NCBI GenBank assembly: GCA_963831155.1
Contig: CAWHOY010000007.1
Span: 62,001-126,000 of the forward strand
Direction of reading: 5' to 3'
From: CAVRXQ01 sp963831155
Lineage (GTDB): Bacteria; Actinomycetota; Acidimicrobiia; Acidimicrobiales; Bog-793
DNA length: 64,000 bases
Positions 16,885 through 25,489 of this stretch are shown piece by piece. The position numbers and the translations under genes are program-made. Position 1 is the first letter of the stretch. The number at the start of each line of letters is the position of its first letter. The notes below the pieces were generated by a model, which was not told the origin of the DNA, did not search any database, and saw only the letters and a list, made by a program, of their open reading frames with translations.

Positions 16885-17295
16885 TTGGAGTTCTTTTCAC
16901 CGCGTGGCTGGACGATCGCTAAGAACGATCTTCCGGTAGTCAGGATGGGTCCCGGCCAGGCACAGTGTGCACAGTGGGAAGGCTTCTTGATTGAGTTCGC
17001 GCGCGTCCCCGCCGGTTTCCCACCAGGTGGTGACGCCGCATGGCAAGGTCTGCCGAACAACCTCTGTCAATGCCCGCACTGGGGATATCTGGTCACAGGA
17101 AAGGCACTGCTCCGCTTGGCAGACGGGACTGAGACGGTGATAAACGGCGGCGATCTCTACCATTGCCCGCCGGGTCACAAGCTCTACGCGATCGAAGATT
17201 TCGAACTCATCGAGTTCAATCCGGTGACCTCGATGTCGGGTGCAGCGATCCAATCCTTCACTACGAACCTCGACAAAGAACAGCACCAAGGATAG
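16885..17295 (+). CDS. CQCPH-type small cupin 2
   Basis: A 136-residue paralogue of cupins 1, 3 and 4. It starts with TTG at 16885, supported by GGGAGGG 7 bp upstream. The N-terminus MEFFSPRGWTIAKNDLPVV is nearly the same as in cupin 3, and the core NLCQCPHWGYLVTGKALLRLADG is shared. GDLYHCPPGHKLYAIEDFELIEFNP forms the second cupin strand set, with His and an additional Cys. The function is unknown; the retained Cys-Gln-Cys-Pro-His suggests a metal or thiol site common to the whole set. It is followed after 13 bp by the small alpha/beta-barrel gene. Confidence 0.72.
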   Translation: MEFFSPRGWTIAKNDLPVVRMGPGQAQCAQWEGFLIEFARVPAGFPPGGDAAWQGLPNNLCQCPHWGYLVTGKALLRLADGTETVINGGDLYHCPPGHKLYAIEDFELIEFNPVTSMSGAAIQSFTTNLDKEQHQG

Positions 17296-17308
17296 AGGTG
17301 AGGATTCG

Positions 17309-17650
17309 ATGCCTCGTGCGGTATTACTCGTGCATACGCGGCCGGCAGGACCCACGCGCGAAGGGGAATATCTCGACTGGTATGAGAACATCCACATCCC
17401 CGAGGTGTGTCAGGTGCCCGGAATCCTTTCTGGTCGACATTTTCGGATAAGTGGTTCACAAATGAATGGAGCAAATCCGGACCAGACGGCACGTCCCTAT
17501 TTAACAATATACGAGATCTCATCAGCTAATATCGCAACAACTTTTGGTGAGATGGCAAGGCGTCGCGTCGACGGTACATTTCAAATGAGTTATGCCCTAG
17601 AGATGGATCCCCCGCCCGTGTCCACTTGTTACGAATTGTGCGGCCCCTAG
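17309..17650 (+). CDS. Small EthD/Dabb-like alpha-beta barrel protein
   Basis: A 113-residue protein with the segment EYLDWYENIHIPEVCQVPGILSG, which resembles the (D/E)WY..xHIPE..xVPG pattern of EthD-type and other dimeric alpha-beta barrel proteins. Such proteins are accessory factors or small mono-oxygenases in catabolic clusters. The ATG at 17309 is preceded by GAGGTGAGG, 13 bp after cupin 2 stops, so both are on one transcript. Full-length for the fold. The fold call rests on this motif and size; the role is unknown. Confidence 0.6.
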   Translation: MPRAVLLVHTRPAGPTREGEYLDWYENIHIPEVCQVPGILSGRHFRISGSQMNGANPDQTARPYLTIYEISSANIATTFGEMARRRVDGTFQMSYALEMDPPPVSTCYELCGP

Positions 17651-17895
17651 AAGCGGGCGCCTTGTCATCGGTTCTTCCGCGCGTCGATCGGCGAGAAGCT
17701 TGGCAACTTTCGAGCCGTCCGACTTCGCGCCGGCACACTCGCTGCCAGTCGCTTTTCCCGTGCGCCAGAGCTCGTCATCGACACGGCGGTGGCAGATTGC
17801 AACCTCGCGAGGGGACGGCCAAGAAGGCAAACGGAAGATCCCATACGGACCACCAATCCCACCGAACTTCGCGGGCCGCTGGAAAGGAGACTCCG

Positions 17896-18618
17896 TTATT
17901 CGACAGTTGAGGAGCGATCGCCCAAATAGCTAGTCATTAGGAAGATTGAGTCATCGCGAAGAACTTCGGCCGGGTCCTCTCGAACGATTACGCCGTGCGA
18001 GAGTACGTAGGCTCGATCTGCAACTTCGAGCGCTCGCTCCACTTGCTGTTCAACGATCACGACGCCAGCTCCCGCATCCAAAGCGAACCGACGAATGACA
18101 GGGAAGAGATTGTCGAGGACGACTGGGGCGAGACCGAGGGAAAGTTCGTCGAGCACTAATAGGGTGCACTTACTGCAGAGGGCGCGAGCTACGGCCAGCA
18201 TCTGCTGCTCTCCGCCGGATAGCAGGCCGACTCGGCGATTGCGCAGATTCCGAAGGGCTGGAAAGTACATAAACGCCTCATCAGGATCGAGCCGTGTCCC
18301 TCCAAAGCCAAGTCGAAAATGGTCGGCGACGGTGAGCCCAAAGAAGATCCCGCGCCCTTCGGGTACGTGCGCGAGTCCTTTCCGTGCGACTAAGTGAGGA
18401 GGTACCCGACTGATGTCTTTGCCATCGAATATAACTGCGCCGCTCATTGGTCGTATAAGTCCCGAAACCACTCGAAGTGTCGTGGTTTTTCCCGCGCCGT
18501 TGCTTCCAAGCAGCGCAACGACCTCGCCCTTCTCAACGTGCAAATCCAAATCCCGGAGCACCGCCGCGCCGCCGTACCCGGCGGTTATTCGTTCTAATCG
18601 CAATACGTCGTCACTCAT
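17896..18618 (-). CDS. Branched-chain-type ABC transporter ATPase (LivF-like)
   Basis: A 240-residue nucleotide-binding protein. Walker A is GSNGAGKTTT near residue 38, the signature is LSGGEQQ, and Walker B is LLVLDELSLGLAP, the SLGLAP being typical of LivF. The H-loop region of LivF-type proteins reads VEQQVERALEVADRAYVLSHG. It overlaps livG by 8 nt and is last in the minus-strand order livK, livHM fusion, livG, livF. Together these form a complete HAAT-family importer. In a catabolic cluster such importers commonly bring in aromatic acids, amides or urea-like compounds rather than leucine. Confidence 0.9.
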   Translation of the reverse strand: MSDDVLRLERITAGYGGAAVLRDLDLHVEKGEVVALLGSNGAGKTTTLRVVSGLIRPMSGAVIFDGKDISRVPPHLVARKGLAHVPEGRGIFFGLTVADHFRLGFGGTRLDPDEAFMYFPALRNLRNRRVGLLSGGEQQMLAVARALCSKCTLLVLDELSLGLAPVVLDNLFPVIRRFALDAGAGVVIVEQQVERALEVADRAYVLSHGVIVREDPAEVLRDDSIFLMTSYLGDRSSTVE

Positions 18619-19444
18619 ACTGCGCCTTCGAATTAGATGCTTTGGCCACCTCGGCCGTGCGAATCGGAGATTTCAAGACGGACTCGCCAAGGTACGCCTC
18701 TATGACGACTGGATTTTCCCTGATTTCCCGCGGACTTCCCTCAGCTATAATCTTCCCAAAATCGAGCACATAGACGTAATCGCACACAGTCAGCACCAAA
18801 CCCATATTGTGGTCGATGAGCAAAGTTGCGATCCCGCTCTTCGCGATGCCGCGAAGGCGCGAACCAAGGATCTGGCTCTCGTTAACGTCGAGACCAGCGG
18901 CAGGCTCGTCGAGACAGATGACCAGCGGAAGTGCCGCTAGGGCGCGGGCGACCCCGACTAGCTTCCTTTGGCTCAACGTCAGATCCGGCGGGTAACTCTT
19001 CTCAAGCGGAATCAAGCCGAGTATCTCAAGAGCGCGGTCAGCGGACGGAACATCCAAATTCCGCCCAGCGACAGCAGAAGCCACGAGGTGCACTAGAGGC
19101 GGGAGCCCGCAAGCTACCGTCACGTTTTCTCGGACGCTGAGATCATCGAATAATTCAGTTGATTGCCAAGTGCGTGCCAAACCTAGGCGAGCCCGGTGAT
19201 TCGGAGTGTGCTTGGTTATTTCAGTGTCACAAAGCATGGTCCGGCCGCTGGCAGGTGAGAATCCCGTTATCGCGTCAATGAATGTCGTCTTTCCCGCACC
19301 ATTCGGGCCGATCAAGCCAACAAGTTCGCCCTTCCGAACGTCGACACTTGCGTTGTCGAGAGCGTGAACGCCCCCGTACCGCACCGTCAGCGCTTCTGTA
19401 CGTAATACGACTTCTTCGTCACTCCGTACGCTTCTGTACGTCAA
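18611..19444 (-). CDS. Branched-chain-type ABC transporter ATPase (LivG-like)
   Basis: A 277-residue nucleotide-binding protein with Walker A GPNGAGKTTF, the motif LARTWQSTELFDDLSVRENV typical of LivG, a signature degenerated to LTLSQRK in place of LSGGQ, and Walker B LVICLDEPAAGLD. The altered signature (TLSQ) is unusual and may weaken one ATP site. The start is taken as TTG at 19444 overlapping the permease stop (TTGA). The sequence CGCTTCTGTACGT occurs at both 19391-19403 and 19429-19441, so the first dozen codons may be a small local duplication and a later start is possible. Confidence 0.88.
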   Translation of the reverse strand: MTYRSVRSDEEVVLRTEALTVRYGGVHALDNASVDVRKGELVGLIGPNGAGKTTFIDAITGFSPASGRTMLCDTEITKHTPNHRARLGLARTWQSTELFDDLSVRENVTVACGLPPLVHLVASAVAGRNLDVPSADRALEILGLIPLEKSYPPDLTLSQRKLVGVARALAALPLVICLDEPAAGLDVNESQILGSRLRGIAKSGIATLLIDHNMGLVLTVCDYVYVLDFGKIIAEGSPREIRENPVVIEAYLGESVLKSPIRTAEVAKASNSKAQYE

Positions 19445-21513
19445 TCCGCCGCCTTTTCGATCACGACTGGCGACTTTGAGAGATAATTCGAACCTCTTGT
19501 GTGCCGCCTTACTAGCCGAACGATGAGTCTCGCCAAAAGGACCACCGGCTGTTCGCGCAGCGGCACGAGCGCAGCGCCGTTCGGCAGAGTAGTGACTGAC
19601 ACTATGAGTCCGATTCCGCCCATTATCAGTAGGTAGTCTGGGGACAGGTGGAGCCAGTTCGCCATTGCTAGCGCTCCGAGAGCCCCCGGGGTAAGAACTC
19701 CGCCAATCATTGCCCCGCGGACCGTCGTGATCCCGCCTAGATACGCGAATGCCACTATCTCAAGAGCGACCGTCGTATCGAACGCGTTCGGTGTGACCGA
19801 CGAGAAATCGTACGCGTAGAGCACTCCAGCCACAGCCGCGATGAGAGACGAAATCGCGATCGCCAAGAGCTTGATTCGGCGGGGACTTATGCCGACCGCC
19901 GCGGCAGCTCGCTCGTTCGACCTAACGGCCAACATCCGTTGGCCAAGCGCGCTACGACGCAGGCTGGCGACGAAGACGCCAAAGACTGTAAAGGTCGCCA
20001 AGCAGACGAACCCGAACGTTGGAGTCGGGACCAAGTGACCGAACCCAGGGAAAGCCCCAGTCGGGCCAAGATTCAGACCGAACAGTCGCGGCGCTGGAAC
20101 CGCGATCCCGGTACCTTCACCGGCGCCCCACGAAATGTTGTCGAGCACGAAGTTCTCGATAGCCACCATGCCCGCAACGGTCAGGATCGCGAGCTGTACA
20201 CCTCGAACACGAAACGCTGGCAAAGCCACGATTACGCCGAACACCGTGGCCACTGTGATTCCAATGAGAGGGGCAAGCGGGAAACCTATTCCGGCATTCG
20301 TCGCAAGTTTTGAAACCACGACGCCGGCGATGCCTGCGAGCCCAACCTGGAACAAGGACACTTGTCCTACAAAGCCAGTGATCACGACCAACGACAAGCA
20401 GATGAGCGCTCCAATTAGTGAGTTGATAAGAGCCTCTCGCACGCCGGTCGATACGGTAAGAATCGCTATTGACCCGACCAGTACGCCTAGCAGCGCAGGC
20501 AAACCGATTCGACGCGCGCTAGGGGCGATGGGCAGTCGCGCCTCAACGAGCGTTCCGCGGACGGGGATCGTGCGACCCGCGAGCAACAGCACCGCGAGAA
20601 TGACCACGAAGTAAACAAGGTCCGCGACGCCCGGTAACGAGGTGCCGGCGGCACTTGGAAACCATGGTTTGGTCTGAAGATAAATGAGTTCCGACTGAAT
20701 GATCCCCATGCCGAGACCAGCGGCCGCGGCGACGGCGAACGACGTAAATCTTGCAATCAACGCTGCACCAAGAGCAGGAATAACCGCGAAGGCGATTGTG
20801 GTCGGGTCCAACTGGGAAGTCGGCGCCACGAGGATGCCGACAGCGCCAGCTAAGACGAAGCCGAGAAGCGTGTTAACTAGTGAGATACGTTGTGGTCCTA
20901 AACCAGTCAGCACCGCGGCCGATTCGTTCTCCGCGACTGCGCGCGTCGCGAGTCCGAACCGCGTGAATCGAAATATCGCGCCCAAGATTGCGGCTATCGC
21001 AATCACGATGCCTGTGAGAATGAATCGGTCATCTGGAACCGCGGTGCCAAACACATGAACCACGTCCGATACGCCAGACGGCAATACACTCGGCGCCGAT
21101 TGGCCGAACGGACCGAATTGTTGGACCGCGATTGCTTGAATGGTTAGGAGGAGTCCAAGCGATGCCACTAACTTCGCCAGTGGCGAAGAAGCTCGCAACC
21201 GCCCGACGACAAAGCGATCAAACAGCCAGCCAACGACCGCACACATAGCCAAGGCAAGGCAAAATGCCGGCAGCGCAGGCAAATTTCCACCCACACCGAT
21301 AAGCGGAACCCCAGGAAGCGGTACGAAGAGCGACCCAAGCGTTCGCAGGGTGTAGTAGTCGTACGCGCCCAGCGTCGCGATGGCGCCTGTTGCGAGATTG
21401 ATGACGCCTGAGCCCTGGTAGTTCAGAATGAGGCTAAACGAGAAACCCGAGATCAGGGCGCCCGTTCCGAGTCCGAGAACCGCAAAGAGTCCGAGTTGTT
21501 CCAGTACGTTCAC
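19441..21513 (-). CDS. Branched-chain-type ABC permease, LivH-LivM fusion
   Basis: A 690-residue membrane protein in which a LivH-like half (about residues 1-310, with GFSFSLILNYQGSGVINLATGAIATLGAY near the start) is fused to a LivM-like half (about 340-650, with GQVSLFQVGLAGIAG and AFAYLGGITTVRGAMIGG). The halves are normally separate proteins near 300 residues each. About 16 to 20 hydrophobic segments are visible. The GTG start at 21513 lies 38 bp after the livK stop. It forms the transmembrane channel with the LivG and LivF ATPases encoded downstream. Confidence 0.88.
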   Translation of the reverse strand: MNVLEQLGLFAVLGLGTGALISGFSFSLILNYQGSGVINLATGAIATLGAYDYYTLRTLGSLFVPLPGVPLIGVGGNLPALPAFCLALAMCAVVGWLFDRFVVGRLRASSPLAKLVASLGLLLTIQAIAVQQFGPFGQSAPSVLPSGVSDVVHVFGTAVPDDRFILTGIVIAIAAILGAIFRFTRFGLATRAVAENESAAVLTGLGPQRISLVNTLLGFVLAGAVGILVAPTSQLDPTTIAFAVIPALGAALIARFTSFAVAAAAGLGMGIIQSELIYLQTKPWFPSAAGTSLPGVADLVYFVVILAVLLLAGRTIPVRGTLVEARLPIAPSARRIGLPALLGVLVGSIAILTVSTGVREALINSLIGALICLSLVVITGFVGQVSLFQVGLAGIAGVVVSKLATNAGIGFPLAPLIGITVATVFGVIVALPAFRVRGVQLAILTVAGMVAIENFVLDNISWGAGEGTGIAVPAPRLFGLNLGPTGAFPGFGHLVPTPTFGFVCLATFTVFGVFVASLRRSALGQRMLAVRSNERAAAAVGISPRRIKLLAIAISSLIAAVAGVLYAYDFSSVTPNAFDTTVALEIVAFAYLGGITTVRGAMIGGVLTPGALGALAMANWLHLSPDYLLIMGGIGLIVSVTTLPNGAALVPLREQPVVLLARLIVRLVRRHTRGSNYLSKSPVVIEKAAD

Positions 21514-21551
21514 AGCTCGGGCTCTTTGCGATTTGAAACTATTGTCAGCCT

Positions 21552-22871
21552 CTACGGGATGGGCGCACTAACAAAGTGGCCGTCATTGTCGGCCTTGTAC
21601 TTGTTGTTGCCAAGATACGTGTAGAACAACCCTCGGGTCGATCCAATTGTTGCGAACGGGGGAACGCCAAACTTGATGTGTGGGTCGCCCATCCACATGG
21701 GACCGGTAAATGTGGCCGCCTTATGGATAATGGCAGAAGCGGTGTATTTGTTTTGGGCTACCAACTGATTCAACCAATGCGCAACAGTGAGGATCATGCC
21801 AAATGTCAATGGCGCGTATCCGCTATTCAGAAGGTTTGGGTTCCCATATCTGTCCATCGCCGCGACGTAGGCAGCTGTATCTGAATCCGGCGCATAGTGG
21901 GCCAGGTAGTTCAGGTTCGTGAACACGTAAGTCCATTTTGGATAATCTCCCAGTCCTTTTTTCACACCAGGTTGCAGACAAAAGGAGAGGGCTACCGTCG
22001 GCTTGTGAATGCCAAGCTGATTGAGGGCCTTATCCACGGCGATGCATTCGCCAGTCGTGGACAACGCAAGAAAAGTGGCACCGTCGGACGCGGCTCCCGA
22101 AGCTGCGATCGCGGAAATTAGGTCGGTTGAGGCCGGCGGGAACTCGACGACCGTCGATGAGACGCCAAGTGCTCCGAATAGTTCCTTGAACATCGCGAGC
22201 ACTCCTGCTACCGCAGGAAGATCGGGGCCGATCATGGCGACTGACTTCACGCCAACGATTTTGGCGAGATACGTGACGAGCGAGAGCTGCGAATAGATCC
22301 CTCCATCAACGTAGAACGCATTCTTCGCCGTTAAGCCCGGTCCGTCGGTGAAAACACCGATCACTGGCTTCGCTCCAGCCATCGAATCCGTGAAGTTTGC
22401 TTCGCCTGTAAGCAACTCCCCTTCCGTTACCACTTTGACGGCATGGTTATTGATCATCTGTTGCGCGCACGAAGTGCCTTGCGCGTCAGAAGTGGTGATG
22501 TCGCAAGTGACAAGCTTTAAAGGGTGCCCGTCGATGCCGTCAAGGTCGTCGTTGATGAAGGCGACCGCTGCATCCACGGCGCTCTGGTTCCCGGGATGCC
22601 CGGTGAGAGCAGTCTGATCGCTGACCCATCCGATCGAAATCGGCGATTTCTTGGGATCGGCGGCTCCTGGGGTGCCACCGTCATACTTGAGTGCGGCCTT
22701 CAACGCGGCTGACGGAAACGGCGGTTTGCCTGACGCGGCCGAACTCGAAACCGTCGCGACCACCGTCGCGCATGAAGCCGCCAAAACGGTCGCGAGCGTG
22801 AACGCGAACAGACCACGCCTACGTGGTTTCGTTGGCTGCATCTTCCGTCCGCTCGTCACTTCTGCCCCCAT
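21552..22871 (-). CDS. Branched-chain-type ABC transporter substrate-binding protein (LivK-like)
   Basis: A 439-residue extracellular binding protein. A Sec-type signal covers residues about 16-46 (RRRGLFAFTLATVLAA, then a hydrophobic stretch ending SSSAASG). The core starts ISIGWVSDQTALTGHPGNQSAVDAAVAFIND, a type I periplasmic-binding-protein opening. LAASC near residue 34 is a poor lipobox because the -3 residue is Ala. The ATG at 22871 has GGGAGG 7 bp upstream. Operator site 6 is 65 bp upstream, so the whole importer is likely under the cluster regulator. The ligand cannot be inferred from sequence. Confidence 0.88.
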   Translation of the reverse strand: MGAEVTSGRKMQPTKPRRRGLFAFTLATVLAASCATVVATVSSSAASGKPPFPSAALKAALKYDGGTPGAADPKKSPISIGWVSDQTALTGHPGNQSAVDAAVAFINDDLDGIDGHPLKLVTCDITTSDAQGTSCAQQMINNHAVKVVTEGELLTGEANFTDSMAGAKPVIGVFTDGPGLTAKNAFYVDGGIYSQLSLVTYLAKIVGVKSVAMIGPDLPAVAGVLAMFKELFGALGVSSTVVEFPPASTDLISAIAASGAASDGATFLALSTTGECIAVDKALNQLGIHKPTVALSFCLQPGVKKGLGDYPKWTYVFTNLNYLAHYAPDSDTAAYVAAMDRYGNPNLLNSGYAPLTFGMILTVAHWLNQLVAQNKYTASAIIHKAATFTGPMWMGDPHIKFGVPPFATIGSTRGLFYTYLGNNKYKADNDGHFVSAPIP

Positions 22872-22935
22872 GACCCTTACCTCCCCCGATGGGGCCTGCG
22901 TCGCGAAGATGCCTTCGCGCGCTGGCTGCTATTCC

Positions 22936-22950
22936 AAATGTAGTATACTA
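22936..22950. promoter_or_regulatory. Cluster operator motif, site 6 (importer promoter)
   Basis: On the minus strand this reads TAGTATACTACATTT, upstream of livK (start 22871). It contains the perfect palindrome TAGTATACTA. It connects the importer to the catabolic operons. Confidence 0.58.
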
Positions 22951-23055
22951 CGGGTTTACGTTCGTTTAGCGTCTGGTCTCGCTCCGGTCGCGTCCGAGAA
23001 ACGGCAGTCCGTCCGCTCACGTTCTCGGTCGCACCCTAATCGAGTCCTCGACATC

Positions 23056-23784
23056 TCAACTTGGCGAGGGCGTTGTCTGCGAGACCCGAACGGCGAGGAT
23101 ATTGATGACTTCCTCGCTGAACGCCGGGAATCCGATCGACATGCCGATCTTCCTCACATCAGCATCGTGGTTCGGACCTGGCGGTCCGCAACAATCGGCT
23201 ACGAGAACAACGCCATAGTCGCGAGCCATTGCGTCTCGACAAGTAGCCTCAACGCAACCCGATGTCGCCCGGCCAGTCATCAGGACGGTAGTGATGGCGG
23301 CCGCATTCAAGACTTTCTCCAGGTCGGTTCTGAAAAATCCGCTGGGTCGCGTCTTGAGGATCACGGGTTCGCCAGGAAGAGGTTCGAGGCCGGCGGAAAT
23401 TCGTTCCACCCACTCGCCCTCATAAGTGCTACGTAGGCACGTCGTTTTCCAAAAGCGCGAATCCGTCGCTTCTGTTAAGCGGGATGGCACCCAAACAACG
23501 GGGATGTTCAAGGAGCGACATCGCCCGATGAGATTCCGAAGGGCTGGAATCTCGTCCAGGTCCGGGTCTCCCGGATACATGGGACCAGCGGGGTTGTAAG
23601 GCGGTAGAGAACTGACGTCGATGCCATTCTGAACGGCAATCCACCGTGAAACGTTTGACTCCCGGTGAGTGAATTCTTCTTGCATATCGACGATGACCAA
23701 ACCCGTATGTTCAGGGTCGAGCCACTCCCGAAGTACGCGCATCCGATTCACGGTGGGCACCGCGAAAGTATCTAGGTTGGCCAT
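23056..23784 (-). CDS. Isochorismatase-like cysteine hydrolase B
   Basis: A 242-residue cysteine hydrolase with triad D33 (LVIVDMQEEF), K144 (ILKTRPSGFFRT) and C177 (TGRATSGCVEATCRDA). The TSGCVEAT loop is the usual form in ureidoacrylate/N-carbamoyl-type amidohydrolases. A 22-residue N-terminal extension (VNRMRVLREWLDPEHT) precedes the core, and an insertion containing PPYNPAGPMYPGDPDLDEIP differs from its two relatives in the cluster. It is transcribed alone, divergent from hydrolase C across operator site 7. Substrate unknown. Confidence 0.83.
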   Translation of the reverse strand: MANLDTFAVPTVNRMRVLREWLDPEHTGLVIVDMQEEFTHRESNVSRWIAVQNGIDVSSLPPYNPAGPMYPGDPDLDEIPALRNLIGRCRSLNIPVVWVPSRLTEATDSRFWKTTCLRSTYEGEWVERISAGLEPLPGEPVILKTRPSGFFRTDLEKVLNAAAITTVLMTGRATSGCVEATCRDAMARDYGVVLVADCCGPPGPNHDADVRKIGMSIGFPAFSEEVINILAVRVSQTTPSPS

Positions 23785-23905
23785 ATTCTCTCCTGAGAGA
23801 GCCGCAAAAGCTGACGGCTAATGGATCGATTAGATCGATACATGCGCCTCCCTCTGGCGAATCGCGGCACGACGGAGCAGAGCCGTGTGGTAGCGAGCGG
23901 AACTC

Positions 23906-23920
23906 GCATGTAACATACTA
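23906..23920. promoter_or_regulatory. Cluster operator motif, site 7
   Basis: GCATGTAACATACTA lies between the divergent hydrolase genes starting at 23784 (minus) and 23940 (plus). It differs from site 2 by a single base (A for G in the centre), and the flanking CTCG before the motif is shared with site 2. Confidence 0.6.
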
Positions 23921-23939
23921 GCTCGAGGATGCCCTTGAG

Positions 23940-24689
23940 ATGGCGGACCTGGAATGTCAGGGTTTGGAGCGACCAGTGGCGAAGCACATATGGGATGACT
24001 TCATCACTACCCAGGATCGCCAGGTCTACGGCAGCGGCGTCTTCGGCGGGAGCGTCGGAATCGGCAAACGCCCGGCAGTCCTTGTCATCGATGTTCTCAA
24101 CAAGAGCATCGGCGACGAGCCGCTGCCGATCCTCGAGGCGATAAAGCGCTTCGGCAGGTCCTGTTGCGGCGAGTACGGCTGGGCGACTATCCCGAAGATC
24201 CACGCGATCCTCGTGGCCGCGCACGACGCCGCGTTGCCCGTCTTCTACACGACCCCCCAAGATCCCGAGGAGCGGCCGCCCGAAACCTTCCGCCGCTTCG
24301 ATGAGAAGATGCCGAACTGGTACGACTACTCGGGCAAACGGGCGGGCTACGCCTTCGCCGACGAGATCGCCCCGATCGCCGGCGATCACATCTTCCACAA
24401 ACCGACGGCGAGCTCGTTCTACCTCACCGATTTCGAGGACCAGCTTCACAAAATGGACGTCGACACGCTCATCGTCACCGGCTGCGCGACAAGCGGATGC
24501 GTCCGTGCCTCGGTCGTCGACGCACACGCACGTGGCTTCAAGGTGAACGTCATCGAGGACGCTGTTTTCGACCGCGGCCAAGTGACTCACGCCATGAACC
24601 TCTTCGACATGCAGGCGAAGTACGCCGACGTGATCGATGCCGAGGAGGCTGTCCGCCGAATCGAGGCGGCCGCAACCAACTCGCAATGA
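23940..24689 (+). CDS. Isochorismatase-like cysteine hydrolase C
   Basis: A 249-residue cysteine hydrolase with triad D51 (AVLVIDVLNKS), K154 (IFHKPTASSFY) and C187 (GCATSGCVRASVVDAH). The N-terminal extension and the VLNKS/TSGCVRASVVDAHARGF pattern are closest to N-carbamoylsarcosine amidohydrolase-type enzymes. The ATG at 23940 has GAGGA about 10 bp upstream, next to operator site 7. It opens an operon followed by an SDR (ATGA overlap), a binding-protein-like gene (CTGA overlap), a small protein and a flavin monooxygenase. A ureide or amide substrate is likely; the identity is unknown. Confidence 0.84.
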   Translation: MADLECQGLERPVAKHIWDDFITTQDRQVYGSGVFGGSVGIGKRPAVLVIDVLNKSIGDEPLPILEAIKRFGRSCCGEYGWATIPKIHAILVAAHDAALPVFYTTPQDPEERPPETFRRFDEKMPNWYDYSGKRAGYAFADEIAPIAGDHIFHKPTASSFYLTDFEDQLHKMDVDTLIVTGCATSGCVRASVVDAHARGFKVNVIEDAVFDRGQVTHAMNLFDMQAKYADVIDAEEAVRRIEAAATNSQ

Positions 24690-25489
24690 CGCCTTCGAGC
24701 CGAAGCGAGCCACAACCGGTGGCGCCGACCACGTGTCGGCGCTACGTCGGCCGCACCGCGATCATCACCGGCGCGGGCGCGGGCATCGGCAAGGCGACCG
24801 CCGATCGGATCCTCACTGAAGGCGGGAGCGTCTTCATCACCGACCGCAACAAGGAAGCTCTCGCCGCTGCCGTCGAGGATCTCTCAGAACGCGGCGGCGC
24901 CGTCCACTCTTCGGTGAAAGACGTTTCCTCGGAGGAAGATTGGGAACGCTGCATTGCCGAAGCTCGCGACGCGTTCTCCAAGCTCGACGTGCTCGTCAAC
25001 AACGCCGGCTTCAGTCACGTCGGGATTATCACCGAATACCCGGCCGAAGATTGGAAGACCCTGCACGAAACACAGCTCTTCGGCACCTTCCTCGGCATCA
25101 AGCACTCGATTCCCCTTTTGCGCGAAGGCGGCGGCGGCGCCATCGTCAACGTCGCCTCCTCGATGGGATTGATGGGCTTTCCTCACATCCCCGCCTATTC
25201 AGCCGCCAAGGGTGGAGTGATCGCCCTCACGCGCCAGGTGGCGCTCGACTTCGCGCCGGACAAGATCCGGGTGAACTGCGTCTGCCCCGGACCGACGCGA
25301 ACTGAACGGCTCCGCGGGATCGTTGAGTCCGGCGACGTCGATGAGAACTACCTGATCGGGAACGTGCCACTCGGTCGGTGGGCGCACCCGAGCGAAGTCG
25401 CGGCCGTCATCGCTTTCCTCGGAAGCGATGACGCTTCCTTCGTCACCGGTGCAGCTCTCCCCGTCGACGGAGGACAGACGTCGCACTGA
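24686..25489 (+). CDS. Short-chain dehydrogenase/reductase C
   Basis: A 267-residue SDR, not closely related to the paralogous pair at 2136 and 12605. It has TGAGAGIG at the cofactor site, NNAG, the catalytic Ser in NVASSMG, YSAAK, and ends FVTGAALPVDGGQ. The ATG at 24686 overlaps the stop of hydrolase C (ATGA), and its own stop overlaps the unusual CTG start of the next gene. Likely an alcohol or ketone oxidoreductase acting on the product of the neighbouring hydrolase or monooxygenase. Confidence 0.86.
   Translation: MTPSSRSEPQPVAPTTCRRYVGRTAIITGAGAGIGKATADRILTEGGSVFITDRNKEALAAAVEDLSERGGAVHSSVKDVSSEEDWERCIAEARDAFSKLDVLVNNAGFSHVGIITEYPAEDWKTLHETQLFGTFLGIKHSIPLLREGGGGAIVNVASSMGLMGFPHIPAYSAAKGGVIALTRQVALDFAPDKIRVNCVCPGPTRTERLRGIVESGDVDENYLIGNVPLGRWAHPSEVAAVIAFLGSDDASFVTGAALPVDGGQTSH

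Noticed and set aside
17651..17895. A terminator or small gene between the convergent operons near 17.7 kb
   Set aside because: No convincing hairpin with a T-run and no coding frame with a start signal was found.
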